Shown in pieces: positions 8,121 through 16,320 of a stretch of 30,783 nt of DNA; the first letter of the stretch is position 1, and each line of letters opens with the position of its first letter. Location of the stretch: positions 1-30,783 of the forward strand of contig JAJXXB010000118.1 in NCBI GenBank assembly GCA_021781315.1. Reading direction: 5' to 3'. Position numbers and translations under genes: made by a program. The notes beneath the pieces were generated by a model. It was given only the letters and a program-made list of their open reading frames with translations. It ran no database searches and was not told the origin of the DNA. The stretch comes from Actinomycetes bacterium (GTDB taxonomy: Bacteria > Actinomycetota > Acidimicrobiia > Acidimicrobiales > RAAP-2).

Positions 8121-8269
8121 TCCTCGGTCTCGCACGATTCGCCATGCGCAGCGCAGCCCTACGGGCGCTGAGCCAGCGCTCCGCGAAGTGGCTAGCCGTC
8201 GGCGCCATGATCGGCGTTCTGCGCGTGCTCGAGCATCGCGGCCAGACGCTCAGTCGACGCGCGCGATGA
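8117..8269 (+). CDS. Possible 50-aa membrane protein
   Basis: A short frame of 50 residues beginning at TTG 8117, which overlaps the preceding TGA stop (TTGA) and ends in a TGA overlapping the ATG of trmI (ATGA). It contains one possible membrane segment (AKWLAVGAMIGVLRVL) between basic stretches. The stop/start overlaps on both sides are the main evidence that it is real. An ATG at 8144 would give a shorter form, and an ATG at 8072 a longer one overlapping the previous gene. No family was recognised. Confidence 0.5.
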   Translation: MILGLARFAMRSAALRALSQRSAKWLAVGAMIGVLRVLEHRGQTLSRRAR

Positions 8270-9039
8270 ACGCGGAACTGCGGCCCGGCGAACGGGTCAT
8301 GCTGATCGACGCCAAGGACCGACGCTACTTGATCACCTTGCGCGAAGGCGGTGCGTTTCACACCCACGCCGGAATCGTTCAACACGACGACCTGATAGGT
8401 GCGAGCGAGGGTTCGGTCGTCAGCGGGTCGGGGGAGCGCAGCTTCCTGGTACTGCGTCCGACGTTGTCCGACGTCGTCTTGAAGATGCCGCGCGGGGCTC
8501 AGGTCATCTACCCTAAGGATCTCGGCGCGATTCTCATGCAGGCCGACATCGCGCCGGGCATGCGCGTGCTCGAGGCCGGCGTGGGCTCGGGGGCCCTCTC
8601 GATGACGCTGTTGCGAGCGGGGGCCGCGATCACCGCCTACGAGATCCGCGAGGACTTCGCCGAGCAGGCGCGGCGTAACGTGGTCGACCAACTGGGTCCC
8701 GATGTCGCCTACGACATCCACATCCGCGACGTGACCCAGGGAATCGAGCACCGCGACTTCGACCGCGTGATCCTCGACATGCCCGAACCGTGGGACGTCG
8801 TCGCTCACGCCGAAGACGCGCTGCGTCCCGGAGGAATCTTCCTCGCCTACCTTCCGACCATCAATCAGGTTCAGCAACTACGCGACACGCTGCGCGACGC
8901 GGCCTTCGGGCTGGAAGAGACGGTCGAGATCCTGCGGCGAACCTGGCACGTCGAGCGGCGTTCCGTACGACCGGATCACCGGATGGTGGCGCACACGGGA
9001 TTCCTCACCAGCGCGCGGCGTCTGGTGAAGAGGAGCTAG
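8266..9039 (+). CDS. trmI: tRNA (adenine-58-N1)-methyltransferase TrmI
   Basis: A 257-residue class I SAM methyltransferase that makes m1A58 in the T-loop of tRNA. The N-terminal beta-rich domain includes LREGGAFHTHAG and the strand leading to YPKD. The SAM motif EAGVGSGALS is followed by the acidic EIREDF, and the motif DMPEPW is typical of the TrmI/Trm61 family. ATG 8266 was chosen because it overlaps the upstream stop (ATGA) and begins at the family's usual N-terminus; a longer in-frame start at 8188 would run into the preceding frame. As I recall, mycobacteria also place trmI next to the proteasome ATPase gene. Its stop shares CTAG with the convergent ferredoxin gene. Confidence 0.93.
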   Translation: MNAELRPGERVMLIDAKDRRYLITLREGGAFHTHAGIVQHDDLIGASEGSVVSGSGERSFLVLRPTLSDVVLKMPRGAQVIYPKDLGAILMQADIAPGMRVLEAGVGSGALSMTLLRAGAAITAYEIREDFAEQARRNVVDQLGPDVAYDIHIRDVTQGIEHRDFDRVILDMPEPWDVVAHAEDALRPGGIFLAYLPTINQVQQLRDTLRDAAFGLEETVEILRRTWHVERRSVRPDHRMVAHTGFLTSARRLVKRS

Positions 9040-9272
9040 TCGCGCTCGATGAAGATGCACTCGCCGGGGCACTCCTCGGAGGCCTCGACCACGGCGTCTT
9101 CGAGGTCCGCGGGAACCACGGCCAGTCCCTGGGCGCCGCCGGGGTTGTTGCGCACGACGTCGCCTTCCTTCACGTAGGCCAGGCCGTCGTCAAGGAGGGT
9201 GAAGACCGCAGGACAGATTTCCTCGCACAGGCCATCGCCCGTGCACAGGTCCTGGTCGATCCAAACTTTCAT
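9036..9272 (-). CDS. Single-cluster ferredoxin, probably [3Fe-4S]
   Basis: A 78-residue cytoplasmic ferredoxin of the actinobacterial type that often serves cytochrome P450 or other oxygenases. Cluster ligands are C10, C16 and C68; the position that would hold the second Cys of a 4Fe cluster is Asp13 (C-x2-D-x2-C-x3-C-P), which favours a [3Fe-4S] or Asp-ligated cluster. C20 and C72 could form a disulfide. ATG 9272 was chosen because a strong Shine-Dalgarno GGAGGA lies just upstream and the protein begins with the family's MKVWID-type strand; longer frames to 9356 are not needed. No redox partner gene is in the window. Confidence 0.92.
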   Translation of the reverse strand: MKVWIDQDLCTGDGLCEEICPAVFTLLDDGLAYVKEGDVVRNNPGGAQGLAVVPADLEDAVVEASEECPGECIFIERD

Positions 9273-9303
9273 GAACTTCCTCCGTGGCGCGTTCCGAAAC
9301 GTC

Positions 9304-9309
9304 ACTTTA
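9304..9309 (-). promoter_or_regulatory. -10 element of ferredoxin gene with leader and strong RBS
   Basis: Minus-strand TAAAGT lies 31 nt upstream of the ATG, leaving a leader of about 24 nt with GGAGGA. This contrasts with the leaderless arrangement of the neighbouring ARC gene. Confidence 0.35.
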
Positions 9310-9357
9310 GCGGTCGCCAGCGCCAACGCGTGACGACCCGACCCCCTGGGGCTCACC

Positions 9358-9363
9358 TATGGT
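9358..9363 (+). promoter_or_regulatory. -10 element of the proteasome operon, leaderless
   Basis: TATGGT ends 6 nt before the ARC ATG at 9370. There is no convincing Shine-Dalgarno. The six genes from ARC to PafA are spaced by -4 to 11 bp, so this may be the main promoter of the whole operon. Confidence 0.5.
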
Positions 9364-9369
9364 GAAGCC

Positions 9370-11097
9370 ATGGACGGCTCAGAGAGATTTCCGAACCCCG
9401 CCCAGGGACGCGGTGAGGGTGCGCGCCCGTCGCGCGAGGGCGACTTGGCCGCGGCGTTGCGGCGCATCGAGATGCTCGAGGAGCAGTTGCTCGAATCGCG
9501 GGGCCAACTGGCCCAGACCCGATCCAACAACGAGAAGCTCACGATCACGATCCAGCAGACGCGTGACCAGATCGCGGCCCTGCGTGACGAGGTGGAAAAG
9601 CTGACCCAACCCCCGGCGGTCTACGGCACGTTCGCCGACTTCAATGACGACGGCACGGTGGACATCTTCGCCTCGGGTCGCAAGATGCGCGTCGCCCTGC
9701 ACCCCGGCATTGACCCGCGCGAAGTCTCGCGCGGCAATGAGGTCGTACTCAACGAGTCCTTTACGGTCATCGCCGTGCGCGAAGCCGACGGCCAGGGCGA
9801 GGTCGTCACGGTCAAAGAGGTTCTCGACGGACGCCGCGTCCTGATCTACGGACGCTCCGACGAAGAGCGCGTGGTCGAGATGGCCGATTCCTTGGCGGAC
9901 GTGCGCCTGCGCAGCGGCGACGCCGTGCTGCTCGATCTGCGATCCAACCTGCTCACGGAGCGCCTGGTGCGCCAGGAGGCCGAGGAGCTCGTCCTCGAAG
10001 AGGTGCCCGACATCACCTACGCCGACGTGGGCGGGCTGGACGCACAGATTGAATCCATCGTCGACGCCGTCGAGTTGCCCTACCTGCACCGGGCGCTCTT
10101 TCAGGACTACGAGCTTCCCGCACCCAAGGGGATCCTCCTCTACGGACCCCCGGGTTGCGGAAAGACGTTGATCGCCAAGGCGGTGGCGAACTCGCTCTCT
10201 CAAAAGGTCGCCGAGATGACGGGCAACCGCAACGTCCGCTCGTACTTCTTGAACATCAAGGGGCCCGAGCTGCTCAACAAGTACGTCGGCGAGACCGAGC
10301 GCCAGATCCGCCTGGTCTTCCAACGCGCGCGCGAGAAGGCGGAAGAGGGCGTCCCGGTCATCGTGTTCTTCGACGAGATGGACTCATTGTTTCGTACGCG
10401 CGGCACGGGCATCAGCTCGGACATGGAGTCGACCATCGTGCCCCAGCTCCTCGCCGAGATCGACGGCGTGGAGTCCCTGCGCGACGTGATCGTGATCGGC
10501 GCGACGAATCGTGAGGATCTGATCGATCCGGCCATCCTGCGCCCGGGTCGACTCGACGTCAAGATCAAGATCGAGCGACCCGACGCCGAGGCGGCGAGCT
10601 CGATCTTCCAGCGCTACCTGCACCGAGACCTGCCCATCGACGAGCACCAGGTGCGCGAGCTTGGTGGGGGAGACCGTGACAAGGCGGTCTCGGTCATGAT
10701 CGAACAGACCGTGGCCGGGATGTATCGCATCGACGACGAGAACCGCTTCTTGGAGGTGACCTACCAGGGCGGCGACAAGGAGGTGCTGTACTTCAAGGAC
10801 TTCGCTTCGGGCGCCATGATCGAGAACGTCGTGCGTCGTGCGAAGAAGCTCGCGGTCAAGCGCGAAATCGCCGGCAACGGGCGAGGGCTGCGCGTCGAGG
10901 ACCTCACCGAATCGATCCGCCAAGAATTCCGTGAGAACGAGGACCTACCCAACACGACCAACCCCGACGACTGGGCGCGGATCTCGGGCAAGAAGGGCGA
11001 GCGCATCGTCTTCATCCGCACCCTCGTCAACCGTGAAGAGGCCAACGTGAACGGCGGGCGCTCGATCCAGCACGTCGGAACCGGCCAGTACCTCTAG
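9370..11097 (+). CDS. arc: Proteasome-associated AAA ATPase (ARC/Mpa)
   Basis: A 575-residue AAA+ unfoldase that recognises pupylated proteins and threads them into the 20S proteasome. In order: a Gly/Arg-rich start, an N-terminal coiled coil (about 25-75) that binds Pup, OB-fold interdomains (about 78-200), and the AAA module. Walker A is GPPGCGKT with K265, Walker B is VIVFFDEMD with D335/E336, and sensor/arginine-finger regions follow (ATNRED, RPGRLD). The C-terminus is GQYL, the penultimate-Tyr motif that docks into the proteasome alpha ring. Length is usual for the family. Dop follows after 11 bp. Confidence 0.97.
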   Translation: MDGSERFPNPAQGRGEGARPSREGDLAAALRRIEMLEEQLLESRGQLAQTRSNNEKLTITIQQTRDQIAALRDEVEKLTQPPAVYGTFADFNDDGTVDIFASGRKMRVALHPGIDPREVSRGNEVVLNESFTVIAVREADGQGEVVTVKEVLDGRRVLIYGRSDEERVVEMADSLADVRLRSGDAVLLDLRSNLLTERLVRQEAEELVLEEVPDITYADVGGLDAQIESIVDAVELPYLHRALFQDYELPAPKGILLYGPPGCGKTLIAKAVANSLSQKVAEMTGNRNVRSYFLNIKGPELLNKYVGETERQIRLVFQRAREKAEEGVPVIVFFDEMDSLFRTRGTGISSDMESTIVPQLLAEIDGVESLRDVIVIGATNREDLIDPAILRPGRLDVKIKIERPDAEAASSIFQRYLHRDLPIDEHQVRELGGGDRDKAVSVMIEQTVAGMYRIDDENRFLEVTYQGGDKEVLYFKDFASGAMIENVVRRAKKLAVKREIAGNGRGLRVEDLTESIRQEFRENEDLPNTTNPDDWARISGKKGERIVFIRTLVNREEANVNGGRSIQHVGTGQYL

Positions 11098-11108
11098 GTC
11101 CGATCAGC

Positions 11109-12596
11109 GTGGCCATCGAGAAGGTCCTCGGCATCGAGACCGAGTACGGCGTCGCGGGCGGGCCCGATCAGGATCCGATCCTCGCGTCGAGCATCATCGT
11201 CAACGCCTATGCCCAGCAGGGCACCTCGCGCATCAACTGGGACTTTGAGGGCGAGACGCCCGACCTGGACGCGCGGGGCTTGGCGGGGCTGACCTCGTTC
11301 GCGCCGATCGTCGAAACGCACCTAGCCAACACCGTCTTGTCCAACGGCGCGCGACTCTACGTCGATCACGCCCACCCCGAGTACTCCTCGCCCGAGTGCC
11401 GCACGCCCCTCGAGGCCACCCTCTACGACGTCGCCGGTGAGGAAGTGCTGCGCCGAGCCCTCGGCGCAGCCAACGCGAGCCTGGACCCCGCCGACGCGAT
11501 CACTCTGTACAAGAACAACTCCGACGGCAAGGGCAACTCCTACGGCACCCACGAGAACTACCTGGTGAGCCGCCACGTGGACTTCGCCGACGTGGTGCGC
11601 GCCATGGTGCCCCACTTCGTCTCGCGTCAGGTCGTCGTGGGCGCGGGCAAGGTCGGCGCCGAGACCGACGACGCGTCGAGCCACGCGCCGACCTTCCAAC
11701 TCAGCCAGCGCGCGGAGTTCTTCGAAGAGGTCGTGGGTCTCGAGACGACCCTCAAGCGCCCGATCATCAACACCCGCGACGAGCCCCACTCTGACGCGGA
11801 ACGCTTCCGGCGCCTGCACGTCATCATCGGCGACGCGAACATGAGCCAGGTCGCCACCTTCGTCAAGCTCGGTTCAACCGCGCTGCTGCTGGCCGTGCTC
11901 GAAGACCGCGGCACCGCGGCCTTTCCGCCCCCGCCGCGCTACCCGGTGCGAGCGGTGCGCAATTTCGCCCTGGACCCGACCCTGCGGGCGGTCGAACTGG
12001 GAGACGACGGCGCCAGCTACAGCGCTTGGGACCTCCAGGACGCGCTCTGGCACCTCGCCCGGGACTACGCCGAGGAGAGCGGGGCCGAGGCGGTGGCGCC
12101 CGAAGCCGAGGTGAGCGAAATCCTGCGCCAGTGGCGCGAGATGCTCGACGGGGTGCGCGCCGATCCCGCGAGCGTCGCCGACCGCGTGGACTGGGCGGCC
12201 AAGGAACGGGTCCTACGCGGCTACCAGGAGCGTCACGACCTCCGGGCCACCGACGCACGGTTGCGAGCGATCGACCTGCAGTATCACGACCTTCGACCCG
12301 AGAAGTCCCTGTCGGCGCGCGTGGGGCTGCGCCGTCTCGTCGACGCGGCGCAGGTACGAGAGGCCGTTCACAACCCCCCGCGCAGCACGCGCGCCTTCTT
12401 TCGCGGGCGCTGTGTCGAGCGCTTCCCCGACGAGATCGTGGCGGCGAACTGGGACTCCCTGGTCTTCGACCTGGGCGACGGACCGCTCCAGCGCGTGCCG
12501 ATGATGGACCCCCTGAGGGGTACCGCAGCACTGACCGAGAACTTGCTAGAAACGAGTACGAGCGCCGCCGACCTACTGAGAGCGCTCGACGGCTAG
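11109..12596 (+). CDS. dop: Pup deamidase/depupylase Dop
   Basis: A 495-residue member of the carboxylate-amine/glutamine-synthetase-like fold. It converts the C-terminal Gln of Pup to Glu and removes Pup from substrates. The N-terminal metal/ATP motif GIETEYG is present. The segment from about residue 17 to 60 is the extra Dop-loop that PafA lacks, and the catalytic Asp is D86 in LYVDHAHPEYSSPE. NNSDGKGNSYGTHENY and INTRDEPH are further family motifs. Its Pup substrate, encoded next, ends in Gln, so the deamidation step is needed. The start is GTG 11109; a hexamer TAGGTC precedes it but has the wrong last base for the leaderless pattern. Confidence 0.96.
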   Translation: MAIEKVLGIETEYGVAGGPDQDPILASSIIVNAYAQQGTSRINWDFEGETPDLDARGLAGLTSFAPIVETHLANTVLSNGARLYVDHAHPEYSSPECRTPLEATLYDVAGEEVLRRALGAANASLDPADAITLYKNNSDGKGNSYGTHENYLVSRHVDFADVVRAMVPHFVSRQVVVGAGKVGAETDDASSHAPTFQLSQRAEFFEEVVGLETTLKRPIINTRDEPHSDAERFRRLHVIIGDANMSQVATFVKLGSTALLLAVLEDRGTAAFPPPPRYPVRAVRNFALDPTLRAVELGDDGASYSAWDLQDALWHLARDYAEESGAEAVAPEAEVSEILRQWREMLDGVRADPASVADRVDWAAKERVLRGYQERHDLRATDARLRAIDLQYHDLRPEKSLSARVGLRRLVDAAQVREAVHNPPRSTRAFFRGRCVERFPDEIVAANWDSLVFDLGDGPLQRVPMMDPLRGTAALTENLLETSTSAADLLRALDG

Positions 12597-12606
12597 AACG
12601 GAATGT

Positions 12607-12801
12607 ATGACTGAGCAGGAAAGAATTCAGAAGCAACGCACCACTCGGACCGCCGCGGAGGCGCCCGAGGTGAGCGTCGACACGACCAAGGGCGAGCAGT
12701 TGAAGGCCGATCTCGACGACCTGCTGGACGAGATTGACGAAGTCCTGGAGGAGAACGCCGAAGAGTTCGTGCGTAACTACGTCCAAAAGGGCGGACAGTA
12801 A
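12607..12801 (+). CDS. pup: Prokaryotic ubiquitin-like protein Pup (Gln form)
   Basis: A 64-residue disordered tag protein that is joined through its C-terminus to lysines of proteins bound for the proteasome. The sequence is polar and acidic, with the helix-forming ARC-binding region (about 30-56, LKADLDDLLDEIDEVLEENAEE) and the conserved end YVQKGGQ. Because it ends in GGQ rather than GGE, it must be deamidated by Dop before PafA can use it. It sits between dop and prcB, 10 bp after dop and 2 bp before prcB. Confidence 0.97.
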   Translation: MTEQERIQKQRTTRTAAEAPEVSVDTTKGEQLKADLDDLLDEIDEVLEENAEEFVRNYVQKGGQ

Positions 12802-12803
12802 CC

Positions 12804-13607
12804 GTGGGCCTACCGCTCTTCAGCGCGACCCACGACCCTGGTCCCTCCTTCTACCAGTTCTCCCAGGCGGCGGGCGTGGCCTTCCCCGTGGATTTCGCGG
12901 GCACTGGCGAGGGCCTTTCGGCGCACGCGACCACGGTAATCGCCGTGCGCTTCGTCGGCGGCGTCGTCATGGTCGGCGACCGTCAGGCGACGGGTAGCTA
13001 CATCGCGAGCCGCGACGTGCGAAAGATCGAGGCCGCGGACCAGTACACGGCGATCGCCATCTCGGGCACCGCCGCGCGCGGCATGGAGTTCATTCGCATG
13101 GCCCAGCTCTCCTTCGAGCACTACGAGAAGATGACCAACTCCACGTTGAGCCTCGAGGGTAAAGCCAACTACCTCTCGCCGATCATCCAGCGCAACAACC
13201 TCACGTCGCCGCTGATCGTGATCCCGCTGCTGGCCGGTTGGGACCCCAGCCACCAGATGGGGCGGGTCTTCGAGTACGACGGCGCCGGCGGGGCCTACGA
13301 GCGCCACGACTTCGCCACGATCGGCTCCGGATCCCCCTTCGCCGAGAGTGCGCTGCGCCTGGGATTCCGCGCCGACCTGGACCAGGAGGCGGCCCTCGAG
13401 CTCGGCGCCCTGGCCCTCTATGAGGCGGGCGACAACGACCCGAGCACCGGCGGACCGGACTTCGTCCGCGGACTCTTTCCGATGATGGTCGTCATTGACG
13501 CCGCCGGGTACCGCGAGATCTCCAATGAGGAGGTCGGCGCGCGCTTTCGAGCCATCAGCGAGCGGCGCACCAGCACCGGTGGCGTGCCGGGGGGCACCCT
13601 GCGATGA
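12804..13607 (+). CDS. prcB: 20S proteasome beta subunit PrcB, with propeptide
   Basis: A 267-residue precursor of the catalytic proteasome subunit. The mature N-terminal nucleophile is Thr43 (AHA-TTVIAV), so a 42-residue propeptide is removed on assembly. The mature protein has the Ntn-hydrolase features GGVVMVGDRQAT (catalytic Asp/Arg region), a Lys in the next strand (VRKIEAADQYTAIAISGTA) and the GSGSPFAESAL segment. The residue before the cleavage point is Ala, where many actinobacterial PrcB proteins have Gly. The start is GTG 12804, directly after the pup stop; the end overlaps prcA by 4 bp (ATGA). Confidence 0.96.
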   Translation: MGLPLFSATHDPGPSFYQFSQAAGVAFPVDFAGTGEGLSAHATTVIAVRFVGGVVMVGDRQATGSYIASRDVRKIEAADQYTAIAISGTAARGMEFIRMAQLSFEHYEKMTNSTLSLEGKANYLSPIIQRNNLTSPLIVIPLLAGWDPSHQMGRVFEYDGAGGAYERHDFATIGSGSPFAESALRLGFRADLDQEAALELGALALYEAGDNDPSTGGPDFVRGLFPMMVVIDAAGYREISNEEVGARFRAISERRTSTGGVPGGTLR

Positions 13608-14284
13608 GCAACTTCTTCTACGTCGCCCCCGAGCAACTCATCAAGGACCGCGCGACCTTCGCCCAGAAGGGGATCGCGCGAGGCCGCTCCATCCTCGCCT
13701 CGGTCTACGACGTCGGCGTGGTGATGGTCGCCGAGAACACCTCGGCCTCCCTGAACAAGATCTCCGAGGTGTACGACCGCATCGCCTTCGCCGGAGTGGG
13801 CAAGTACAACGAGTTCGACCGACTTCGCGAAGCCGGGATTCGCTGGGCGGACTCGACGGGGTTCACCTACTCGCGCGACGACGTCGACGCGCGGGCCCTG
13901 GCCAACTACTACGCCCAGCACTTGGGTGACATGTTCAGCGAAGGTCCCAAGCCCCTCGAAGTCGAGATCCTGGTCGCCCAACTGGGCAACAAGTTCCACC
14001 AGACGAAGCTCTACCAGATCGCCTACGAGGGCACCATCTCGGACGAGGCGCACTACGCCGTGCTGGGCGGCGACGCCGAAGCGGTCAAGGCGCGCTACGC
14101 GGCGCTCTTCACCGAGCCCACGAGCCTCGACGTGACGTTGCGCCACGCGGTGGACGCCCTGGGTGGTCCCGAGCGGAGGATTCCCGCCAACGAGCTCGAA
14201 GTCGGCGTTCTCGAGGACCGTGGCGCGCGCCGCACGTTCGTCCGTCTCAACGTCGGCGCCATCAGCGAGATCCTCGGGGCGTAG
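13604..14284 (+). CDS. prcA: 20S proteasome alpha subunit PrcA
   Basis: A 226-residue alpha-ring subunit that forms the gated entrance of the 20S core. The N-terminal gate-and-helix segment (MSNFFYVAPEQLIKDRATFAQKGIARG) is followed by the Ntn fold strands (ILASVYDVGVVMVAENTS). As in all alpha subunits, there is no N-terminal Thr nucleophile. The ATG overlaps the prcB stop by 4 bp, so the two subunits are made in step. Length is slightly below the mycobacterial protein of about 248 residues because of a shorter C-terminal tail. Confidence 0.95.
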   Translation: MSNFFYVAPEQLIKDRATFAQKGIARGRSILASVYDVGVVMVAENTSASLNKISEVYDRIAFAGVGKYNEFDRLREAGIRWADSTGFTYSRDDVDARALANYYAQHLGDMFSEGPKPLEVEILVAQLGNKFHQTKLYQIAYEGTISDEAHYAVLGGDAEAVKARYAALFTEPTSLDVTLRHAVDALGGPERRIPANELEVGVLEDRGARRTFVRLNVGAISEILGA

Positions 14285-14290
14285 GTCCCC

Positions 14291-15679
14291 ATGCTGCGCC
14301 GGATCTTCGGGATCGAAACCGAGTACGGCATCACGTTCTCCCTGCGGGGCCAGCGTCGATTGAGTCCCGACGAGGTCTCGCGGTTCCTCTTTCGCAAGGT
14401 GGTCGCCTGGGGGCGCTCGAGCAACGTCTTCCTCGAGAACGGCAGCCGGCTCTATCTCGACGTCGGTAGCCACCCCGAGTACGCCACGGCCGAGTGCGAC
14501 TCGCTCAGCGACCTCATCGCCCAGGACAAGGCCGGAGAAACGATTCTGCGTGAATTGGTCGACTACGCCCAGGAGCAACTCGTCGACGAGGGGATCCGCG
14601 GCGACATCTTCTTGTTCAAGAACAACACCGACTCATCCGGGAACTCCTACGGGTGCCACGAGAACTACTGCATCGACCGCATCGAGGACCTGTCACGCCT
14701 CGAGCAGGTGTTCATCCCCTTCCTGATCAGCCGCCAGATATTCGCGGGCGCCGGCAAGGTCGTGACCAACGCGCGCGGCACGACGTACTCGATGAGCCAG
14801 CGCGCCGAGCACATCTGGGAGTCCATCTCCTCGGCCACCACGCGCAGCCGACCCATCATTAACACCCGCGACGAGCCCCACGCCGATCCTGAGAAGTACC
14901 GACGACTGCACGTGATCGTCGGCGACTCGAACATGAACGAGTTCGCCACGTTCCTCAAGGTGGGCACGGCCGCGGTCGTGCTCGCCATGATCGAGGACCG
15001 CACGACGGTGCTACGCGACTTCAATATCGCCTCGCCGATCAACGCGCTTCGCGACATCTCCTACGACCTCTGGAGCAAGGAGCCGATCAAGCTGGTGAGC
15101 GGGCGCGACATGACCGCCCTGGAGATCCAGGAGGACCTCTGCGAGCGCGCCGAACTCTTCGCCCAGCGACGTAGCCTGCCCGCCGATCAGGTCGAGGCCG
15201 TGCGCATGTGGAGAGAGGTGATCGAGCAGTATCGCTCGGACCCGATGGGTCTCGCCGATCGCGTGGACTGGATCGCGAAGCTCCAGATCATCGAGCGCGA
15301 GCGCGAGCGACTCGGGGTCGAGCTCTCCGACGCGCGCATCGCCCTCATCGACTTGCTCTACCACGACACGAACCTGACGCGGGGCCTCTACTACCGGCGT
15401 CAGGCCCGGGGCCACTTTCGCCGTATGGTGACCGACGAGCAGGTCGCCCAGGCCGCCGTCACCGCGCCGAGCACAACCCGAGCCCACCTGCGCGGGTCCT
15501 TCATCCGCGCGGCCAAGGAGTGGCGCCGCGACTACACCGTGGACTGGGTGCACCTCAAGCTCAACGACGAGATGCAGCGAACCGTGCTCTTGAAGGATCC
15601 CTTCAAGAATCACGACGAAAGATTCCAGCGCCTCCTCGACTCCCTGGAGCGACGCGAACGCCACGACCGGCGCGACTAG
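14291..15679 (+). CDS. pafA: Pup--protein ligase PafA
   Basis: A 462-residue ligase that uses ATP to form an isopeptide bond between the C-terminal Glu of Pup and a substrate lysine. It is homologous to Dop but lacks the Dop-loop: GIETEYG at about 8-14 is followed soon by the catalytic-base Asp57 in LYLDVGSHPEYATAEC. NNTDSSGNSYGCHENY and INTRDEPH are shared ATP/metal motifs. It begins 6 bp after prcA and ends the pupylation gene set. Its TAG stop forms the first bases of the putative lepB -10 element. Confidence 0.96.
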   Translation: MLRRIFGIETEYGITFSLRGQRRLSPDEVSRFLFRKVVAWGRSSNVFLENGSRLYLDVGSHPEYATAECDSLSDLIAQDKAGETILRELVDYAQEQLVDEGIRGDIFLFKNNTDSSGNSYGCHENYCIDRIEDLSRLEQVFIPFLISRQIFAGAGKVVTNARGTTYSMSQRAEHIWESISSATTRSRPIINTRDEPHADPEKYRRLHVIVGDSNMNEFATFLKVGTAAVVLAMIEDRTTVLRDFNIASPINALRDISYDLWSKEPIKLVSGRDMTALEIQEDLCERAELFAQRRSLPADQVEAVRMWREVIEQYRSDPMGLADRVDWIAKLQIIERERERLGVELSDARIALIDLLYHDTNLTRGLYYRRQARGHFRRMVTDEQVAQAAVTAPSTTRAHLRGSFIRAAKEWRRDYTVDWVHLKLNDEMQRTVLLKDPFKNHDERFQRLLDSLERRERHDRRD

Positions 15680-15682
15680 CCT
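15677..15682 (+). promoter_or_regulatory. -10 element of lepB, leaderless, overlapping the pafA stop
   Basis: TAGCCT ends 6 nt before the GTG start at 15689; its TAG is the pafA stop codon. If real, lepB has its own promoter besides read-through from the proteasome operon. Confidence 0.38.
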
Positions 15683-15688
15683 TGATCC

Positions 15689-16294
15689 GTGTCCGACACC
15701 GTTGAGCCCTCCACCGACGCGTTCCCGGACGAAGCCGACGTGGTGGCCGCCCCCGCGCCGCCGAAGCGGCGCACCAAGCACCTGCTCATCGAGTGGCTCA
15801 TCATTGTCCTGGTCGCGCTGGGCGTGTCGTTCCTCATGCGCACCTTCGTCATCCAGACCTTCTTCATCCCTTCGGGATCGATGGAGCCGACGCTGCAGAT
15901 CGGCGATCGCATCATCGTCTCAAAGCTGAGCGTCGACCTGGGAACGATCCATCGCGGCGACATCGTCGTGTTCAAGGCACCGCCGGCCGAACACTGCGGT
16001 GATCCCGTCACGGACCTCGTCAAGCGAGTGATCGGCCTGCCCGGCGACCACCTGACCTCCAAGGGCAACACGATCTACGTGAACGGCTCACCGCTGCACG
16101 AGACGTGGACCCACTACGAGCCCCTCGGCCAAGCGATCGGCAACGTCACCGTGCCCGCGAATTCCTACTTCATGATGGGTGACAACCACCCCAACTCCTG
16201 CGACAGCCGGATGTGGGGCACCGTGCCGCGCAGCGACATCATCGGCAAGGTCTTCCTGCGCATCTGGCCGCTGCGTCGTTTCGGATTCATTTAG
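15689..16294 (+). CDS. lepB: Signal peptidase I
   Basis: A 201-residue membrane serine protease that removes signal peptides from exported proteins. A disordered Pro/Ala-rich cytoplasmic start (1-30) leads to one membrane segment (about 32-52, HLLIEWLIIVLVALGVSFL). The catalytic serine is S64 in PSGSMEPTL, the general-base lysine is K112 in VKRVIGLPGDH, and the C-terminal box GDNHPNSCDSRMWG is intact. It has one transmembrane segment, as in Gram-positive enzymes. Its gene ends tail to tail with the PEBP-family gene, 19 bp apart. Confidence 0.95.
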   Translation: MSDTVEPSTDAFPDEADVVAAPAPPKRRTKHLLIEWLIIVLVALGVSFLMRTFVIQTFFIPSGSMEPTLQIGDRIIVSKLSVDLGTIHRGDIVVFKAPPAEHCGDPVTDLVKRVIGLPGDHLTSKGNTIYVNGSPLHETWTHYEPLGQAIGNVTVPANSYFMMGDNHPNSCDSRMWGTVPRSDIIGKVFLRIWPLRRFGFI

Positions 16295-16300
16295 TACGGC

Positions 16301-16320
16301 GAGGTCTCCAGGCTCACCTC
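16301..16320. terminator. Possible hairpin between convergent lepB and PEBP genes
   Basis: A perfect 5-bp inverted repeat GAGGT / ACCTC with a 10-base spacer lies just beyond the lepB stop and over the last codons of the PEBP gene. There is no T-run, so a bidirectional terminator role is only suggested by its position. Confidence 0.2.

Noticed and set aside
11095..11100. Leaderless -10 elements for dop, pup and pafA
   Set aside because: The hexamers TAGGTC, TAGAAC and TAGGTC come from stop codons, end in C rather than T and do not have the 6-7 nt spacing, so internal promoters are not supported.
11109..15679. dop and pafA as a recent duplication or assembly artefact
   Set aside because: They are ancient paralogues with distinct features (the Dop-loop is present in one and absent in the other), and the pair is expected in every pupylation system.
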